Origin: Arthrobacter sp. M4
Lineage (GTDB): Bacteria > Actinomycetota > Actinomycetes > Actinomycetales > Micrococcaceae
Assembly (NCBI RefSeq): GCF_020251205.1
Contig: NZ_JAIWYX010000002.1
Span: forward strand, 124,001 to 188,000
Direction of reading: 5' to 3'
Length of the DNA stretch: 64,000 nt
The position numbers and the translations under genes are program-made. The notes below the pieces were generated by a model. It was given only the letters and a program-made list of their open reading frames with translations, was not told the DNA's origin and did not search any database. Below, piece after piece: positions 26,483-34,881 of the stretch (positions within the stretch are counted from its first letter, which is position 1; each line of letters begins with the position of its first letter).

Positions 26483-27298
26483 GTGAGCACCACACACGAA
26501 GAAGCGAAAGCCGACCACGGGGCGCAAAAGAAACGTCCCCTCGTCCGTGTTGAGCCGCAAAGCCACCGCGAGGACGGGTCGCCCATCGCAGGTGAAGGTC
26601 AGGCGTATGTGACCCGGTCGGGCAAGCTTTTCCACACTCAATGGTGCTCGATCATGGATGGTCACTGGCGGGCCGTCAATGGAGGCATCTACGTGACCAT
26701 GATTGCGGATGTGGGCCTGCGGGGACGTTGCCCGCAATGCGACCAGGACCCTGAAGCGAAGAAGCGCTCCAAATTGGAGCGGGCGGAGAAACGGGCAGAG
26801 AGGCTGCGACTCAAAGAAGAAGCGAACGCCGAGCACCGGGCGAAGGAACGTCCGCTCGTTCGCGTTGAGCCGCAAAGCCACCGTGACGACGGGTCACCTG
26901 TGGCCGGTGCCGGACAGGTGTACGTCACGCGAACCGGGAAACTGTTCCACACTCAGTGGTGCTCGATCATGGATGGTCAGTGGCGGGCGGGCCAAAGAGG
27001 AATCTACGTAACCATGATGGCTGATGTGGGCCCGAGGGGACGCTGCACGCAATGCGACAGGGACCCTGAAGCGATGAAGCGCTCCAAATTTGACCAGGCA
27101 GAGTTGCGGCGACTCAACCAGGAACTGGATCAACTGGGCAGGACCATAGCGCGAACCCTCGTGGTGAAGGGACCGGAGGGGGTCAACACATTAGGCCCTC
27201 AAGTGATCCGGTTCAGGGAGACCGAGGCAGAGCTGACTGCATTGTCCGGTCGCGTCGGGGGCTCGTTTCCGTACTCAAACGAAGCTTCGAACTCGTAG
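26483..27298 (+). CDS. Protein with two tandem Cys/His repeats (Ada-type zinc-site-like)
   Basis: A 271-residue soluble protein. GTG at 26483 has GGGAGAAGGAA upstream. Residues about 18-120 and 123-225 are two copies of the same domain, produced by a 315-bp (105-codon) tandem duplication of DNA. Each copy has YVTRSGKLFHTQWCSIMDG, then IYVTM, then a GRCPQC or GRCTQC end. The H-x3-C plus C-x2-C spacing recalls the small metal-binding modules found in Ada and in many nuclease-linked proteins. The C-terminal 50 residues are helical. It is divergent from the helicase gene and may share its regulation. The zinc role is inferred. Confidence 0.65.
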   Translation: MSTTHEEAKADHGAQKKRPLVRVEPQSHREDGSPIAGEGQAYVTRSGKLFHTQWCSIMDGHWRAVNGGIYVTMIADVGLRGRCPQCDQDPEAKKRSKLERAEKRAERLRLKEEANAEHRAKERPLVRVEPQSHRDDGSPVAGAGQVYVTRTGKLFHTQWCSIMDGQWRAGQRGIYVTMMADVGPRGRCTQCDRDPEAMKRSKFDQAELRRLNQELDQLGRTIARTLVVKGPEGVNTLGPQVIRFRETEAELTALSGRVGGSFPYSNEASNS

Positions 27299-27388
27299 CT
27301 ATTCCTTCATCGAGCGACATCGGCCGGCTGTGAAGCTGGCGCGGGCGGTTGCGGGATTCGACCACGTTTGTCGTGGCTTCGCTGTGCT

Positions 27389-28090
27389 TCAGCCGGCGAT
27401 TCCGAGTTTGCCGGCTCGCCCGCCCTTGATGCCGTGATCCTTGCCGTAGCGCCACAGGATGGCGTCCATGATGCGCAGTTCAGAGATGGATGTCTGGACC
27501 GTAGAAAGCTTGTGGATACGGGCCAACCGGCCAGCAAGGTCGGGGTCTTCCACGAAGAGGTTGTGCCAATTCAGCCATTGGCCTTCAGAGGTGTCTTTGC
27601 CCACGACTGCCCCAATTACTTTGTCCCAGATGGGGATGAGATGCGGTCGCTTCCTCGCCATGATCTTGCTGGCTGTGGTGGCCCCGACATCCCAGCGCGT
27701 TTTGGGTGTGCGTCTCAGCTCCTGCCAGAGCAGCCATGAGGGGCTGACCTCCCCGAGAGTGGCTTCTGCTTCCGCGACCGTGAGGTCGCTCATCTTCACG
27801 TCCGTGGGTATATCAGCCAGGAGACCCTGTATTTTTCCCGCCAACAGCTCCTCCTGCAGTCCGATGATGGCCTGGGCCGGCACTTTGACGCTGAGCATGG
27901 ACACGGCGACAGCGTCGCTGTCGGTGATCCTGTCCCTCACCTGCGGGTTGTCGCCGCGGTTCGCCCATTCATCAAAGTAACTGCCGGTACTGAGCAGCCC
28001 CGTCTTTCTGGACGGTTCAAGGTAGTAGCGCCGGAGCAGTTCGGCTGCGGCTTCGACGTTCTCTTCTTTCAGGATGGCCGGTAGTTCCAT
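27389..28090 (-). CDS. DUF6308 family protein
   Basis: A 233-residue protein. The segments TGSYFDEWANRGDNPQVRDR, DAVAVSMLSVKVP, TASKIMARKRPHLIPIWDKV and LRIMDAILWRYGK are the pattern of actinobacterial DUF6308 proteins, whose function is not established. The fold looks mostly helical. ATG at 28090 with GGGGGA upstream. It is in tandem with the DUF6994 gene on the same strand, with about 65 bases between them, so they may form an operon. The neighbourhood suggests an accessory or defence role, but this is only context. Confidence 0.7.
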   Translation of the reverse strand: MELPAILKEENVEAAAELLRRYYLEPSRKTGLLSTGSYFDEWANRGDNPQVRDRITDSDAVAVSMLSVKVPAQAIIGLQEELLAGKIQGLLADIPTDVKMSDLTVAEAEATLGEVSPSWLLWQELRRTPKTRWDVGATTASKIMARKRPHLIPIWDKVIGAVVGKDTSEGQWLNWHNLFVEDPDLAGRLARIHKLSTVQTSISELRIMDAILWRYGKDHGIKGGRAGKLGIAG

Positions 28091-28155
28091 GAATCCCCCT
28101 ATGGCTTCAATGCGCGAACGATGACCCTGACTGACCCTGCGACGTCGCTGGGCAG

Positions 28156-28947
28156 TCAGTCTGTATGGCGAACCTCAATCCCGGGGTGGTTCTCCATGAC
28201 CCAGGCGGCCATCCGACGGTTCCGTGCCGAGATGAACTCCAGCGTGGCCTCCCGGTACGTTACGTACTCGTCTTTTGTGGCCGGCATCCCGGAACGCTTG
28301 AAGTTGTCGAAGGGCAGGTAGAACCGAACCTCTTCGTAGTCGGGTGTCACGAGGTCTTGAAAGTGGAAGAACTCCACAAACTCCTTGAACCCGTCGAAGA
28401 GCGCAAAGAAGTCCGCGTACGCGTTGATGACATCGGCCAGAGGGCTCTCCGGTTCTCCTGCGTAATGACGCCGGATGCACTCCAGGGTCAGATCCATCCG
28501 GTCGGCGATGAGCGACCTGAACCCCCGGGCCTGGTTCATCGTGGGCCGGTCTTTCTTCCTGACGGGCCAGATCATCGCGCTGCCGATGGTGTACGGAGGA
28601 TTCAGGTAGCGGGACCGCTCGTCCTCGTTCAGCGAGGCGATGGCGTTCGCCAGAGACCTCGTACGTGCCCGGCCGGTGTAGGAGTTCGTGATGGCGTCAC
28701 TGCCGTACCAATGCCTCGCCTCGGAGGGGTCCGTGAAGATGAGGTAGCCGTCCCCACGCTTCGGCGGCGCGGTCGGTTCGAAGACGACGCCGGGTCGCAG
28801 CTCCTTGGTCCACAGCAGCTCGTGGTCCGCCCGGAGATTCGGACTGCCACTGTCCGGGTCAGTCCCTGGAGGGGTGTCGGTCATGTAATTGAACGAAGTA
28901 TCGAAGACGCGCGGCTGTTGCTGCTGCGGGTATTCCGGATCACTCAA
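28156..28947 (-). CDS. DUF6994 family protein
   Basis: About 263 residues. The pattern VFDTSFNY, TDTPPGTDPDSGSP, LRADHELLWTKEL, GYLIFTDPSEARHW, YTIGSAMIWPV, ARGFRSLIADRMDLTLECIR matches the family I know as DUF6994. It recurs in actinobacteria and firmicutes and is uncharacterised. I chose the TTG at 28947, which has GGGGGAA upstream. An ATG at 29016 would add a hydrophobic segment that is not part of the family. It is immediately upstream of the DUF6308 gene on the same strand. Confidence 0.65.
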   Translation of the reverse strand: MSDPEYPQQQQPRVFDTSFNYMTDTPPGTDPDSGSPNLRADHELLWTKELRPGVVFEPTAPPKRGDGYLIFTDPSEARHWYGSDAITNSYTGRARTRSLANAIASLNEDERSRYLNPPYTIGSAMIWPVRKKDRPTMNQARGFRSLIADRMDLTLECIRRHYAGEPESPLADVINAYADFFALFDGFKEFVEFFHFQDLVTPDYEEVRFYLPFDNFKRSGMPATKDEYVTYREATLEFISARNRRMAAWVMENHPGIEVRHTD

Positions 28948-29205
28948 GGTTCCCCCAAAGACCAGAGTTATAAGAAGCACGAGTCCGGTGGTTGGTTCCG
29001 CAAATGTCGCGGCCATCGGCTCTGTCCCAGACTAGGTGTCACTTCCTGATATTGAAATACCAGGTGCCCCACTGACCGTCGGCAATGCCAGGTTCCCTGA
29101 GGTTCTGATTGCGCGCCCATGCAGCCGCTCTTTTATGGAATTCTTCCCATGTCCTGTACGTTGCAGGATCGGTAATCCCCATCAACAGAGAAGAGATGCA
29201 CCTCC

Positions 29206-29505
29206 GTGGCAACCGATTACGATGAACTGCGCACCGACGTCAAGGAATCCCAGGAAAACTCCCTGGAGGCCCTGAAGTCCGCCAAAGCCCCGGATGCGAA
29301 ATCCGTGGTTCAGGAGCTCGACGAGGCTGACGCCCTGGACGGCCTGACCCCTGGCGGGGAGTTCATTGCCGAAGAGCTGGTCGTCCAGGTCATTCCGCAG
29401 GCTGACGACGAGTTCACCTGCTGGTCCTGCTTCCTGGTCCGTCACCGTTCGCAGAAGGCCCGCGAGAAGGACGGCCATGCCTACTGCGTCGAATGCGAAG
29501 GCTGA
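29206..29505 (+). CDS. DUF4193 family protein
   Basis: A 99-residue acidic protein starting at GTG (MATDYDELR). The C-terminal half has FTCWSCFLVRHRSQKAREKD then CVEC, giving two CxxC pairs that form a zinc ribbon, as in actinobacterial DUF4193 proteins. These are normally small chromosomal genes of unknown function, so a copy inside a mobile region is notable. The next gene starts inside its 3' end (ATG at 29477), so the two are translationally linked. Confidence 0.75.
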   Translation: MATDYDELRTDVKESQENSLEALKSAKAPDAKSVVQELDEADALDGLTPGGEFIAEELVVQVIPQADDEFTCWSCFLVRHRSQKAREKDGHAYCVECEG

Positions 29506-29893
29506 GCGGTTTTGGCCGGCTGTCCCGGAGCATATCTGGAACAGCATCCGCGAAGAATTCTCCCTGCCGACAGCGGCAGACTTGGAGACGCATTTCCAAT
29601 CCCTCGGCGACCCGGAGGCCATGCGCCGGGCAGTTCGGGTATTCATCGGCGAGGGAACCTTCTGCCCGGGCTTCCAGCTCAAAGATGGGCTCTTCCACGA
29701 ACCTGTGCTGCGCCTCTTTGACCAGGCGATGAGCCTGAAGATTCCTCATAACGTGTTCGCCGCCTGGATGGTCAGCCCACTGCCGGCAGAAACCCGTTCC
29801 CGGCCAGTGGACATACTGGGCTGCATGACGCTGCTCCAGAGCTCCTTGGTCGCCTTTGGTGACAGGTACCGGCCGGCCGAAAAGCGCAACTAG
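29477..29893 (+). CDS. Hypothetical protein, possibly DUF2384/MbcA-like
   Basis: A 138-residue protein that begins 29 bases before the end of the DUF4193 gene. The C-terminal half is helical and ends in PHNVFAAWMVSPLPAETRSR, PVDILGCMTLL and a short tail. That resembles the PVDLL-type end of MbcA/ParS-like toxin-binding domains, but no RES-type toxin is next to it. Family assignment is weak. Composition is natural and the frame is well separated from alternatives. Confidence 0.45.
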   Translation: MPTASNAKAERFWPAVPEHIWNSIREEFSLPTAADLETHFQSLGDPEAMRRAVRVFIGEGTFCPGFQLKDGLFHEPVLRLFDQAMSLKIPHNVFAAWMVSPLPAETRSRPVDILGCMTLLQSSLVAFGDRYRPAEKRN

Positions 29894-30201
29894 CGGCTTG
29901 GCTCTGCCGTATCCGAAGTCAGATGGCTTCCTGGAGGGCATGGATAAATGGCTGCACATGTACCCGACCTAGCGGGCATCCTGCCCGCGGTCCAGAATCT
30001 GACGGACCTCGCGAAACGCTTCGAAACGGCGGCTGGCCCGGGCTTCCCGAACTGTCGCGACGTCGAGGGGGCCGATGCTTCATTATGGGAGCCTCGGCAG
30101 GCGGCCGGACTGCAAATTCACTACTGATCGATACCTGACTTCGTTCCCGCAAGCTATCCCTCAGTGTGGTTTCGAGCGGACCGGAACGTTGGCACCCGAT
30201 C
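29894..30201. other. About 300 bases with no gene seen
   Basis: No convincing reading frame on either strand. A 7-bp hairpin (GCGGGCA at 29972 with 29982-29988, 3-base loop) lies in the middle but has no T-run. It may end the upstream transcript weakly. Confidence 0.4.
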
Positions 30202-31020
30202 TCAAGCAGGCTTGAATCGCGAGGCTACCGACTCACTCATAGCCGCCACATCAACGTCGCCGGCTGGCTCTTCTACAAGCACTTTGGCCAGCCGTTTCGG
30301 CCAGAGTACATGAACGCCATGGATCGAGAATGCGCCTCCGATCAAGGGCCAGTCGGCTTCAACAAAGCACAGCGCCCCGGTGACCGGAACATCCCCGACG
30401 TGGTTCCGCACGACGTCGACCTGTTTGAGCACCCCATCGACGAGCTTCGTGCAATCACGTCGGCCGACGAGGAGCTTCTCCACGCGTGGGCGAAGGATGC
30501 CACCCTCGATCTGCAGTTCAGGCCGTCCCTTGTACCGTTTAGCGTCGATGACCCAGATTCCACTGGAAGTGATGGCAATGTGGTCGATGTTGGCCTTCGA
30601 TCCGGGGATGCGTCGGTCGTGAAGGACGGCCAGGCCATCGGCGGCCAGGGCATCCAGCCGAGCGCCGAGGCGTTCCTCGCCAATCGCGCCTCGATCCCAG
30701 GCCTTGGTGCTTTGGCGTTCGTCAGAGACGGCGACTGCGATGCCGCCGAATGGACCCCACTTCTCGCGGAGCTTTTCCTCGTCTTTCGCTTTGCGACGCT
30801 CATACTCGCGTCGGGCTGACGAGCCAGCGATTCCGGACTCAGTGGACAACGGGTTATCACCAGCTCGTTCCAGGTGGAGGTTTGTTTCCAGAGTCTCGGT
30901 GGCACACTCCAAGCATCGGACGCTCTTCGTCTCGCTCTCGTAGATCGCTTCCGTCCCGGCCGGAAGAGATGCACCGCACAGCCGACACACTCCGGCGTAC
31001 CGGAGCCTCATCTTCTTCAT
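30202..31020 (-). CDS. NERD-domain protein with N-terminal Cys motif (putative nuclease)
   Basis: About 272 residues. The N-terminus has CRLCGASLPAGTEAIYE then VRCLEC, a four-cysteine zinc-binding module. From about residue 115 there is a NERD domain, a nuclease-related fold: GAIGEERLGARLD, then VLHDRRIPGSKANIDHIAIT, then GIWVIDAKRYKGRP, in which the D and the D-x-K triad match the PD-(D/E)XK catalytic pattern. I chose the ATG at 31020; the frame stays open upstream to 31224. The gene is in tandem with the small gene at 31224. NERD proteins are found with helicases and in mobile regions, so a DNA-processing or defence role is plausible. Confidence 0.75.
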   Translation of the reverse strand: MKKMRLRYAGVCRLCGASLPAGTEAIYESETKSVRCLECATETLETNLHLERAGDNPLSTESGIAGSSARREYERRKAKDEEKLREKWGPFGGIAVAVSDERQSTKAWDRGAIGEERLGARLDALAADGLAVLHDRRIPGSKANIDHIAITSSGIWVIDAKRYKGRPELQIEGGILRPRVEKLLVGRRDCTKLVDGVLKQVDVVRNHVGDVPVTGALCFVEADWPLIGGAFSIHGVHVLWPKRLAKVLVEEPAGDVDVAAMSESVASRFKPA

Positions 31021-31223
31021 GAGGACACAGGGTGGAGCATCGACACGGACCCAATCTGCTTGTAGATCACGGCGGTTAAACCGCGGATGTGCTTTGCACG
31101 GATCAATCCTCGCCCACGGCGGCGTCCAGACCTTGCAAACTTGCCCCAGGATCTTAGTGGAAATCTCGTACCGCCGGCCTTCCGGCGAGCTGTGATGACC
31201 TCGGGCGAACGGCCCGTAGGTCA

Positions 31224-31496
31224 CTAGGCATCTGTATTCGGGAATTCACGGAGTGTGGCCGCTATGGCCCTTACTGCCGCCGGGTCCTCGGTCCAGTGCC
31301 GGGCCGTGCGTGTACAGGCGTGGAAGTTTTTAACTTTCGATGCTTTGGCGGCCTCAGTTAGCTCTGCCCACGCTTCCCGCAGTTCCGCTTGGAGCTCGGG
31401 TGACATGGGCGCGCTCGGGCCAGGTTCTGCGGCCACGACTGGACTTATGGGTGCCGCGGTTGCGGCTTTTCGTTGAAAAAGAGTTCTAAGACCCAT
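31224..31496 (-). CDS. Hypothetical small protein, 90 residues
   Basis: ATG at 31496 with GGGGGAA upstream at a good distance. The product has a basic start (MGLRTLFQRKAAT), a Pro/Ala linker and an amphipathic helical C-terminus (ELREAWAELTEAAKASKVK). No family recognised. It lies just upstream of the NERD gene on the same strand, with a gap of about 200 bases. Function unknown. Confidence 0.5.
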   Translation of the reverse strand: MGLRTLFQRKAATAAPISPVVAAEPGPSAPMSPELQAELREAWAELTEAAKASKVKNFHACTRTARHWTEDPAAVRAIAATLREFPNTDA

Positions 31497-31872
31497 TTCT
31501 GTTCCCCCTTTCCCCTCTGCCCAGAGTATCAATGTCTCCTCAACGCGTCCGGGACACTGCGACCGAGCGCCCAGCCCCATGGCCAAGCGGATAGCAGCAG
31601 CCGAACAGACGCGTTATTCCCGTGCAGCGGGCGGCGTTTCCAACGCCGGAAACGACCCCCCGGTCCATGTCCCCCGACAAGAGAAGAACGACAACTTGGA
31701 ACTCGTTCGTTTGACCTCTTAGTCCAGTCGATGTTCCATGCGCGCTGCTGTACCGTGGCGACTGAAGGCCTGCCGGTCCCCCATCGGTGGGCCTTCTTTT
31801 TCCGTCACTGCGGGGAACGATGGGCGAATTCTTGGCCGAAGTTGCCCCTGAAGTCGCTAAGAGAGCAGTCCG
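31497..31872. ncRNA. Gene-free stretch ending in a terminator; possible small RNA
   Basis: No convincing frame in 376 bases. GAAGGCC at 31764-31770 pairs with 31790-31796, followed by a T-rich run on the plus strand, which is a plausible intrinsic terminator. Since no plus-strand gene precedes it, the terminator may belong to a small untranslated transcript starting between about 31,600 and 31,740. This is inference from a single feature. Confidence 0.3.
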
Positions 31873-32349
31873 TCACCCAGCGCCGCGAGGCCCTTCCTGT
31901 TCGGGCCCAGCCCCGTCGATGAGCGCTGCGAATTGAGAGTTGCTGAGCACGTTCAGTCCGAACTCCTCCGCCTTGTCGCGGACGGCCTCGTCACCAGAGA
32001 CGACGAACCAATCCGGGGCTATGAGGTACTGTCTGTCGTGCTCTTGGCCCTCCAGGGCGCATGCGATTACCAGCGGGTCGGCGTTGCCCAGGTTGGCATA
32101 GAGGTTGACCAACCGCGTGTCAGTGTCCGGCACTGTGGCCATGACTTCGACCAGCAGTTGAAGCACCCTTGGCGTCGTCGGATGGACGTTGTCGCGCAGA
32201 GATTGGATGTCTGGAAAACCATTGGCCTCGCGCAGTACAGCCTCTGGTATGACGGCACTCTCCAGAAAATACTCGCTCGATCGTCGCTGCCTCCCAAGCT
32301 GACTGAGAGCGTTCGTGTCGACGACGTACCGCCGTCCGAAATCGCTCAT
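31873..32349 (-). CDS. PIN-domain ribonuclease-like toxin candidate
   Basis: A 158-residue PIN-domain protein. Asp11 (RYVVDTNALS), Glu41 (VLREAN), Asp91 (NADPLVIACAL) and Asp120 (VVSGDEAVRD) give the usual four-acid metal site of RNA-cleaving PIN toxins. The ATG at 32349 overlaps the stop of the ImmA/IrrE-like gene upstream (ATGA), so the two are coupled as in a toxin-antitoxin pair. PIN genes paired with ImmA/IrrE or Xre-type proteins are a recognised combination. The target RNA is unknown. Confidence 0.75.
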   Translation of the reverse strand: MSDFGRRYVVDTNALSQLGRQRRSSEYFLESAVIPEAVLREANGFPDIQSLRDNVHPTTPRVLQLLVEVMATVPDTDTRLVNLYANLGNADPLVIACALEGQEHDRQYLIAPDWFVVSGDEAVRDKAEEFGLNVLSNSQFAALIDGAGPEQEGPRGAG

Positions 32350-33524
32350 CCTAGAGCCCGCCTGAGGTCGCCGATCTGAGATGGCTTGAGGTGGTTCAAA
32401 CAAACTGCACGGCAGAATTCTCCTGGTGAGATGCTCTGGCTATCGAGCGCGTGCAGCATCCGCCGACTGAGTTCTCTCCCGTTGTACTTGCGAACTGCGT
32501 TCTCAGGGAGAATCTGACTTCGAGGACCGCCCTTGGGGAGGCTCTGAAACTCCTCCCGCAACTGTGCAAGGTAGTTGCCCGTGGTCTCGGCATTGATCAT
32601 TCCCAGCCTCATCGCGCGCACCGCTACGGCGCTCGTAGTGACCTTGAATTCGTTCGATGCCATCCTCATGTCGTCGAGCGACGTAGGTCCAATCGCCTTA
32701 AACCGCTCGCGAGGCATCAGCATTGCACCCGCGATATCGTACTCCCGCCCGGGATCCGTGTGGGCGCTGCCACCGTCCCACGTCATTGGAGCAAATTTCC
32801 TTCGGGCTACCAGCACCGTCAGCAGTGCAAGGGTAAAGATCGTCCGACCGGCAGGCTCCTGGTCGTCCCCATGATCTCCTCCCGCCAGAAAAATAAACGG
32901 GACCTTGTTGTCTCGGATCGCCATACCGCTGAACTTGACGTGCGTCAGGCGCTGCGGCATGTAGTGCTGGACACTTCGCGATACCAAGACTTGGTTGGCT
33001 TCGAGACGGTCGATCATGAGATCGAGTGCCTTCTCCTTGTTTTTGCAAGTACGGACTGCCTCGTGAGAAAGACCTATGGCCGCCATAAGCCGTGCTGCGT
33101 CCGCTTCGATCGATGACCCGTCGTCACGGAGCACGCCTACAATTTTGTTCCGCTGGAGCGACTTATCGTGCTTCCGAACGAGCTGCTGCTTTCTGATCAG
33201 GTCCTTGACGATCAGTTCGATGTCCCGCAACTCCACCTTGGAGCGTGACCCTATCGAGAATGTGTCTCTACTCAGTCCCGCGAGCAACTTCTCGGTCTTC
33301 TTCTTCACCTGGTGCTGCACGAGCGCAAACGGAGCGAAGAACAGGGAGTATGGGATGTCGCCTTTGTCCGCGAGCCACACGAGCTCAGAAAACTTGATTC
33401 GGCGCGAATCCAGCGCATTCTCATAGCCTTTGTAGGTTCCCGCCACAGAATTGTCGAGCAGCACCCTGAACACGGCCTCGTCAATCGGGACGGCCTCGCC
33501 ATCCAAGAGGACGTCGATCGCCAT
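32346..33524 (-). CDS. ImmA/IrrE-like protein without the HExxH zinc site (antitoxin candidate)
   Basis: A 392-residue protein. Residues about 41-66 look like the end of an Xre-type helix-turn-helix (FSELVWLADKGDIPYSLFFAP). The region around residues 205-275 follows ImmA/IrrE metallopeptidases: VPFIFLAGG, then GRTIFTLALLTVLVA, then EYDIAGAMLMPRERF. In active members the second segment reads FTLAHELGHLLL; here HELGH is LLTVL at residues 234-238, so the metal-binding histidines and the catalytic Glu are missing. The C-terminal 110 residues are helical and unrecognised. The start has GGGGGTGAT upstream. Coupling to a PIN gene suggests an antitoxin or regulator. It is the gene nearest the junction with comM. 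Confidence 0.7.
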   Translation of the reverse strand: MAIDVLLDGEAVPIDEAVFRVLLDNSVAGTYKGYENALDSRRIKFSELVWLADKGDIPYSLFFAPFALVQHQVKKKTEKLLAGLSRDTFSIGSRSKVELRDIELIVKDLIRKQQLVRKHDKSLQRNKIVGVLRDDGSSIEADAARLMAAIGLSHEAVRTCKNKEKALDLMIDRLEANQVLVSRSVQHYMPQRLTHVKFSGMAIRDNKVPFIFLAGGDHGDDQEPAGRTIFTLALLTVLVARRKFAPMTWDGGSAHTDPGREYDIAGAMLMPRERFKAIGPTSLDDMRMASNEFKVTTSAVAVRAMRLGMINAETTGNYLAQLREEFQSLPKGGPRSQILPENAVRKYNGRELSRRMLHALDSQSISPGEFCRAVCLNHLKPSQIGDLRRALG

Positions 33525-33626
33525 CTCATATCACCCCCAAGTGAACATCGTATAACTCGCCGCGTATCTCCATGAGTTCCACTCGGAGTCGAGGGTCGGG
33601 ATGAGCCTATCGACGTTTTACACCAC

Positions 33627-33665
33627 ATGCACGTTTAAGTGCATACACCCGGCGGTCCGGTCAGA
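33627..33665. other. Right junction of the mobile element with comM (attachment-site region)
   Basis: On the minus strand comM reads normally up to GPPG (near 33650) and then departs into unrelated sequence, reaching a TAA at 33635. The element side starts with a perfect inverted repeat, ATGCAC-GTTTAA-GTGCAT, at 33627-33644. A serine-recombinase crossover at the CCGCCGGGT codons of the Walker A loop would give this structure. The exact core cannot be fixed without the other end. Confidence 0.7.
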
Positions 33666-34330
33666 AGGATATGGTGGCCCCCGGCGGCTGCAACTTCCAG
33701 GGCCCGACGTGCCTCCTCCTGGCCCGCCACGTCGTACAGGTCAGGAGCCGGTGGCTCACTTGCATTGGCGGCGTCCCCTGGACTGGTTTCCTGCGGGTCG
33801 TAGTCCAGGGCCAGTTCCTGGGGATCGGCTCCAAAATCGAATGCGAGCCGTGCAAGGGTCTTGTAGCCCCGCACCGATGCTCCCGGCACCAGCTTTGCTT
33901 CCGCGGCATTGGACTCCGCCACCACAATTTCGGGATATCCAGCCCTGACAGCCGCCATAACGGCGGGCAGTATTCCCCGCACGGGGCGGAGCCTGCCATC
34001 CAACCCAAGCTCGGCAATGAAAACTGTGTCACCGGTGGGCCTGACATCGCCGGCCGCCGCCAGGACCGCCATGGTAATCGCCACGTCAAAACCGGATCCG
34101 CGCTTGGGCAGTGACGCGGGGATGAGGTTCGCGGTGATCTTTCGACGGCTCAGCGGAATTCCTGAGTTCTGCGCCGCCGAGCGAATGCGCTCCTTGGCCT
34201 CGTTCAGCGCCGCGTCCGGCAGACCCAGGATCACGAAGTTTGGGAGGGTTTGCCCGATATCAGCTTCGACTTCGACTATGTGGCCGTTGAGCCCCAGCAG
34301 GGCCACCGAGTGGCTGCGTCCAATACCCAT
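33635..34330 (-). pseudogene. comM: comM/yifB (Mg chelatase-like AAA+ ATPase), 5' part only
   Basis: About 230 residues of the N-terminal half: VALLGLNGHIVEVEADIGQT, VILGLPDAALNEAKERIRSA, then the LonC-like S5 domain region and DLYDVAGQEEARRALEVAA. The frame ends in LLTGPPG followed by VCT and stop, so Walker A, the ATPase domain and the C-terminus (normally about 500 residues in total) are lost or displaced to the left of the window. ComM is a hexameric helicase that promotes branch migration during natural transformation. The ATG overlaps the yraN stop (ATGA). The break coincides with the mobile-element boundary. Confidence 0.9.
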
Positions 34331-34686
34331 CAGCCCACACCCCGTAGGTGTTCCACGCACGGTTCCGCATCGCCGTCGTCCACTACCGCCACAACGTCCA
34401 CGCGACGGACGCGCGGTGCAAAATCATGGTCCCGGCACCATGTCGCCATGAGGCGGTGCAGCCGAATCAGTTTTGCGGCGTCCACGGCCTCAAAGGGATG
34501 TCCAAAGTTGAGGTTGCGCCGAGTCTTGACTTCCGTGACCACCAAGATGTCGCGGTCGAGCGCCACAATGTCTATTTCGCCCTCGGCACATCGCCAGTTT
34601 CGGTCCACTACCTGCATGCCCTGGGTTTCCAGATACTCGGCCGCAACATCTTCTCCGCGCCGTCCGAGCACGTCCTTTGCTTTCAT
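34330..34686 (-). CDS. yraN: YraN family (UPF0102) endonuclease-fold protein
   Basis: A 118-residue protein with the UPF0102 pattern: GRRGEDVAAEYLETQGMQVV, then NWRCAEGEIDIVALD, then ILVVTEVKTRR. The E-x-D and V-x-V-K residues match a PD-(D/E)XK-like nuclease fold. Activity is not established for the family. I chose the ATG at 34686 because the upstream extension (MHIQLFAAGRR) is unlike the family. The stop overlaps the comM start, as is typical of the rnhB-yraN-comM cluster. Confidence 0.85.
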   Translation of the reverse strand: MKAKDVLGRRGEDVAAEYLETQGMQVVDRNWRCAEGEIDIVALDRDILVVTEVKTRRNLNFGHPFEAVDAAKLIRLHRLMATWCRDHDFAPRVRRVDVVAVVDDGDAEPCVEHLRGVG

Positions 34687-34881
34687 CTCCACCTCCGCAT
34701 CCAGACTGCAGGTGGAAAGGAAGCGACGCCCAGCCGCAAAAAGCTGTATGTGCACAACGCCGTCTATGTGGGAAACTCGGGCACGGCAGGCCGGAGCGTC
34801 TTAACCCAGGCGGCACGCTCCACGCCAGGCGCCGCTCAGGGCCAGCGCGGAAGGCTCGCGCCGAGGAGAACCGCTAGGGCA

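Noticed and set aside
26534..27080. Repeated sequence considered as a CRISPR or insertion sequence
   Set aside because: There are only two copies, 315 bases each, in frame within one gene: a domain duplication. No CRISPR-type short repeats or transposase genes were seen anywhere in the window.
33627..33644. Inverted repeat considered as an intrinsic terminator
   Set aside because: The arms are only six bases, AT-rich in the loop and without a T-run; its position at the comM break favours an attachment site.
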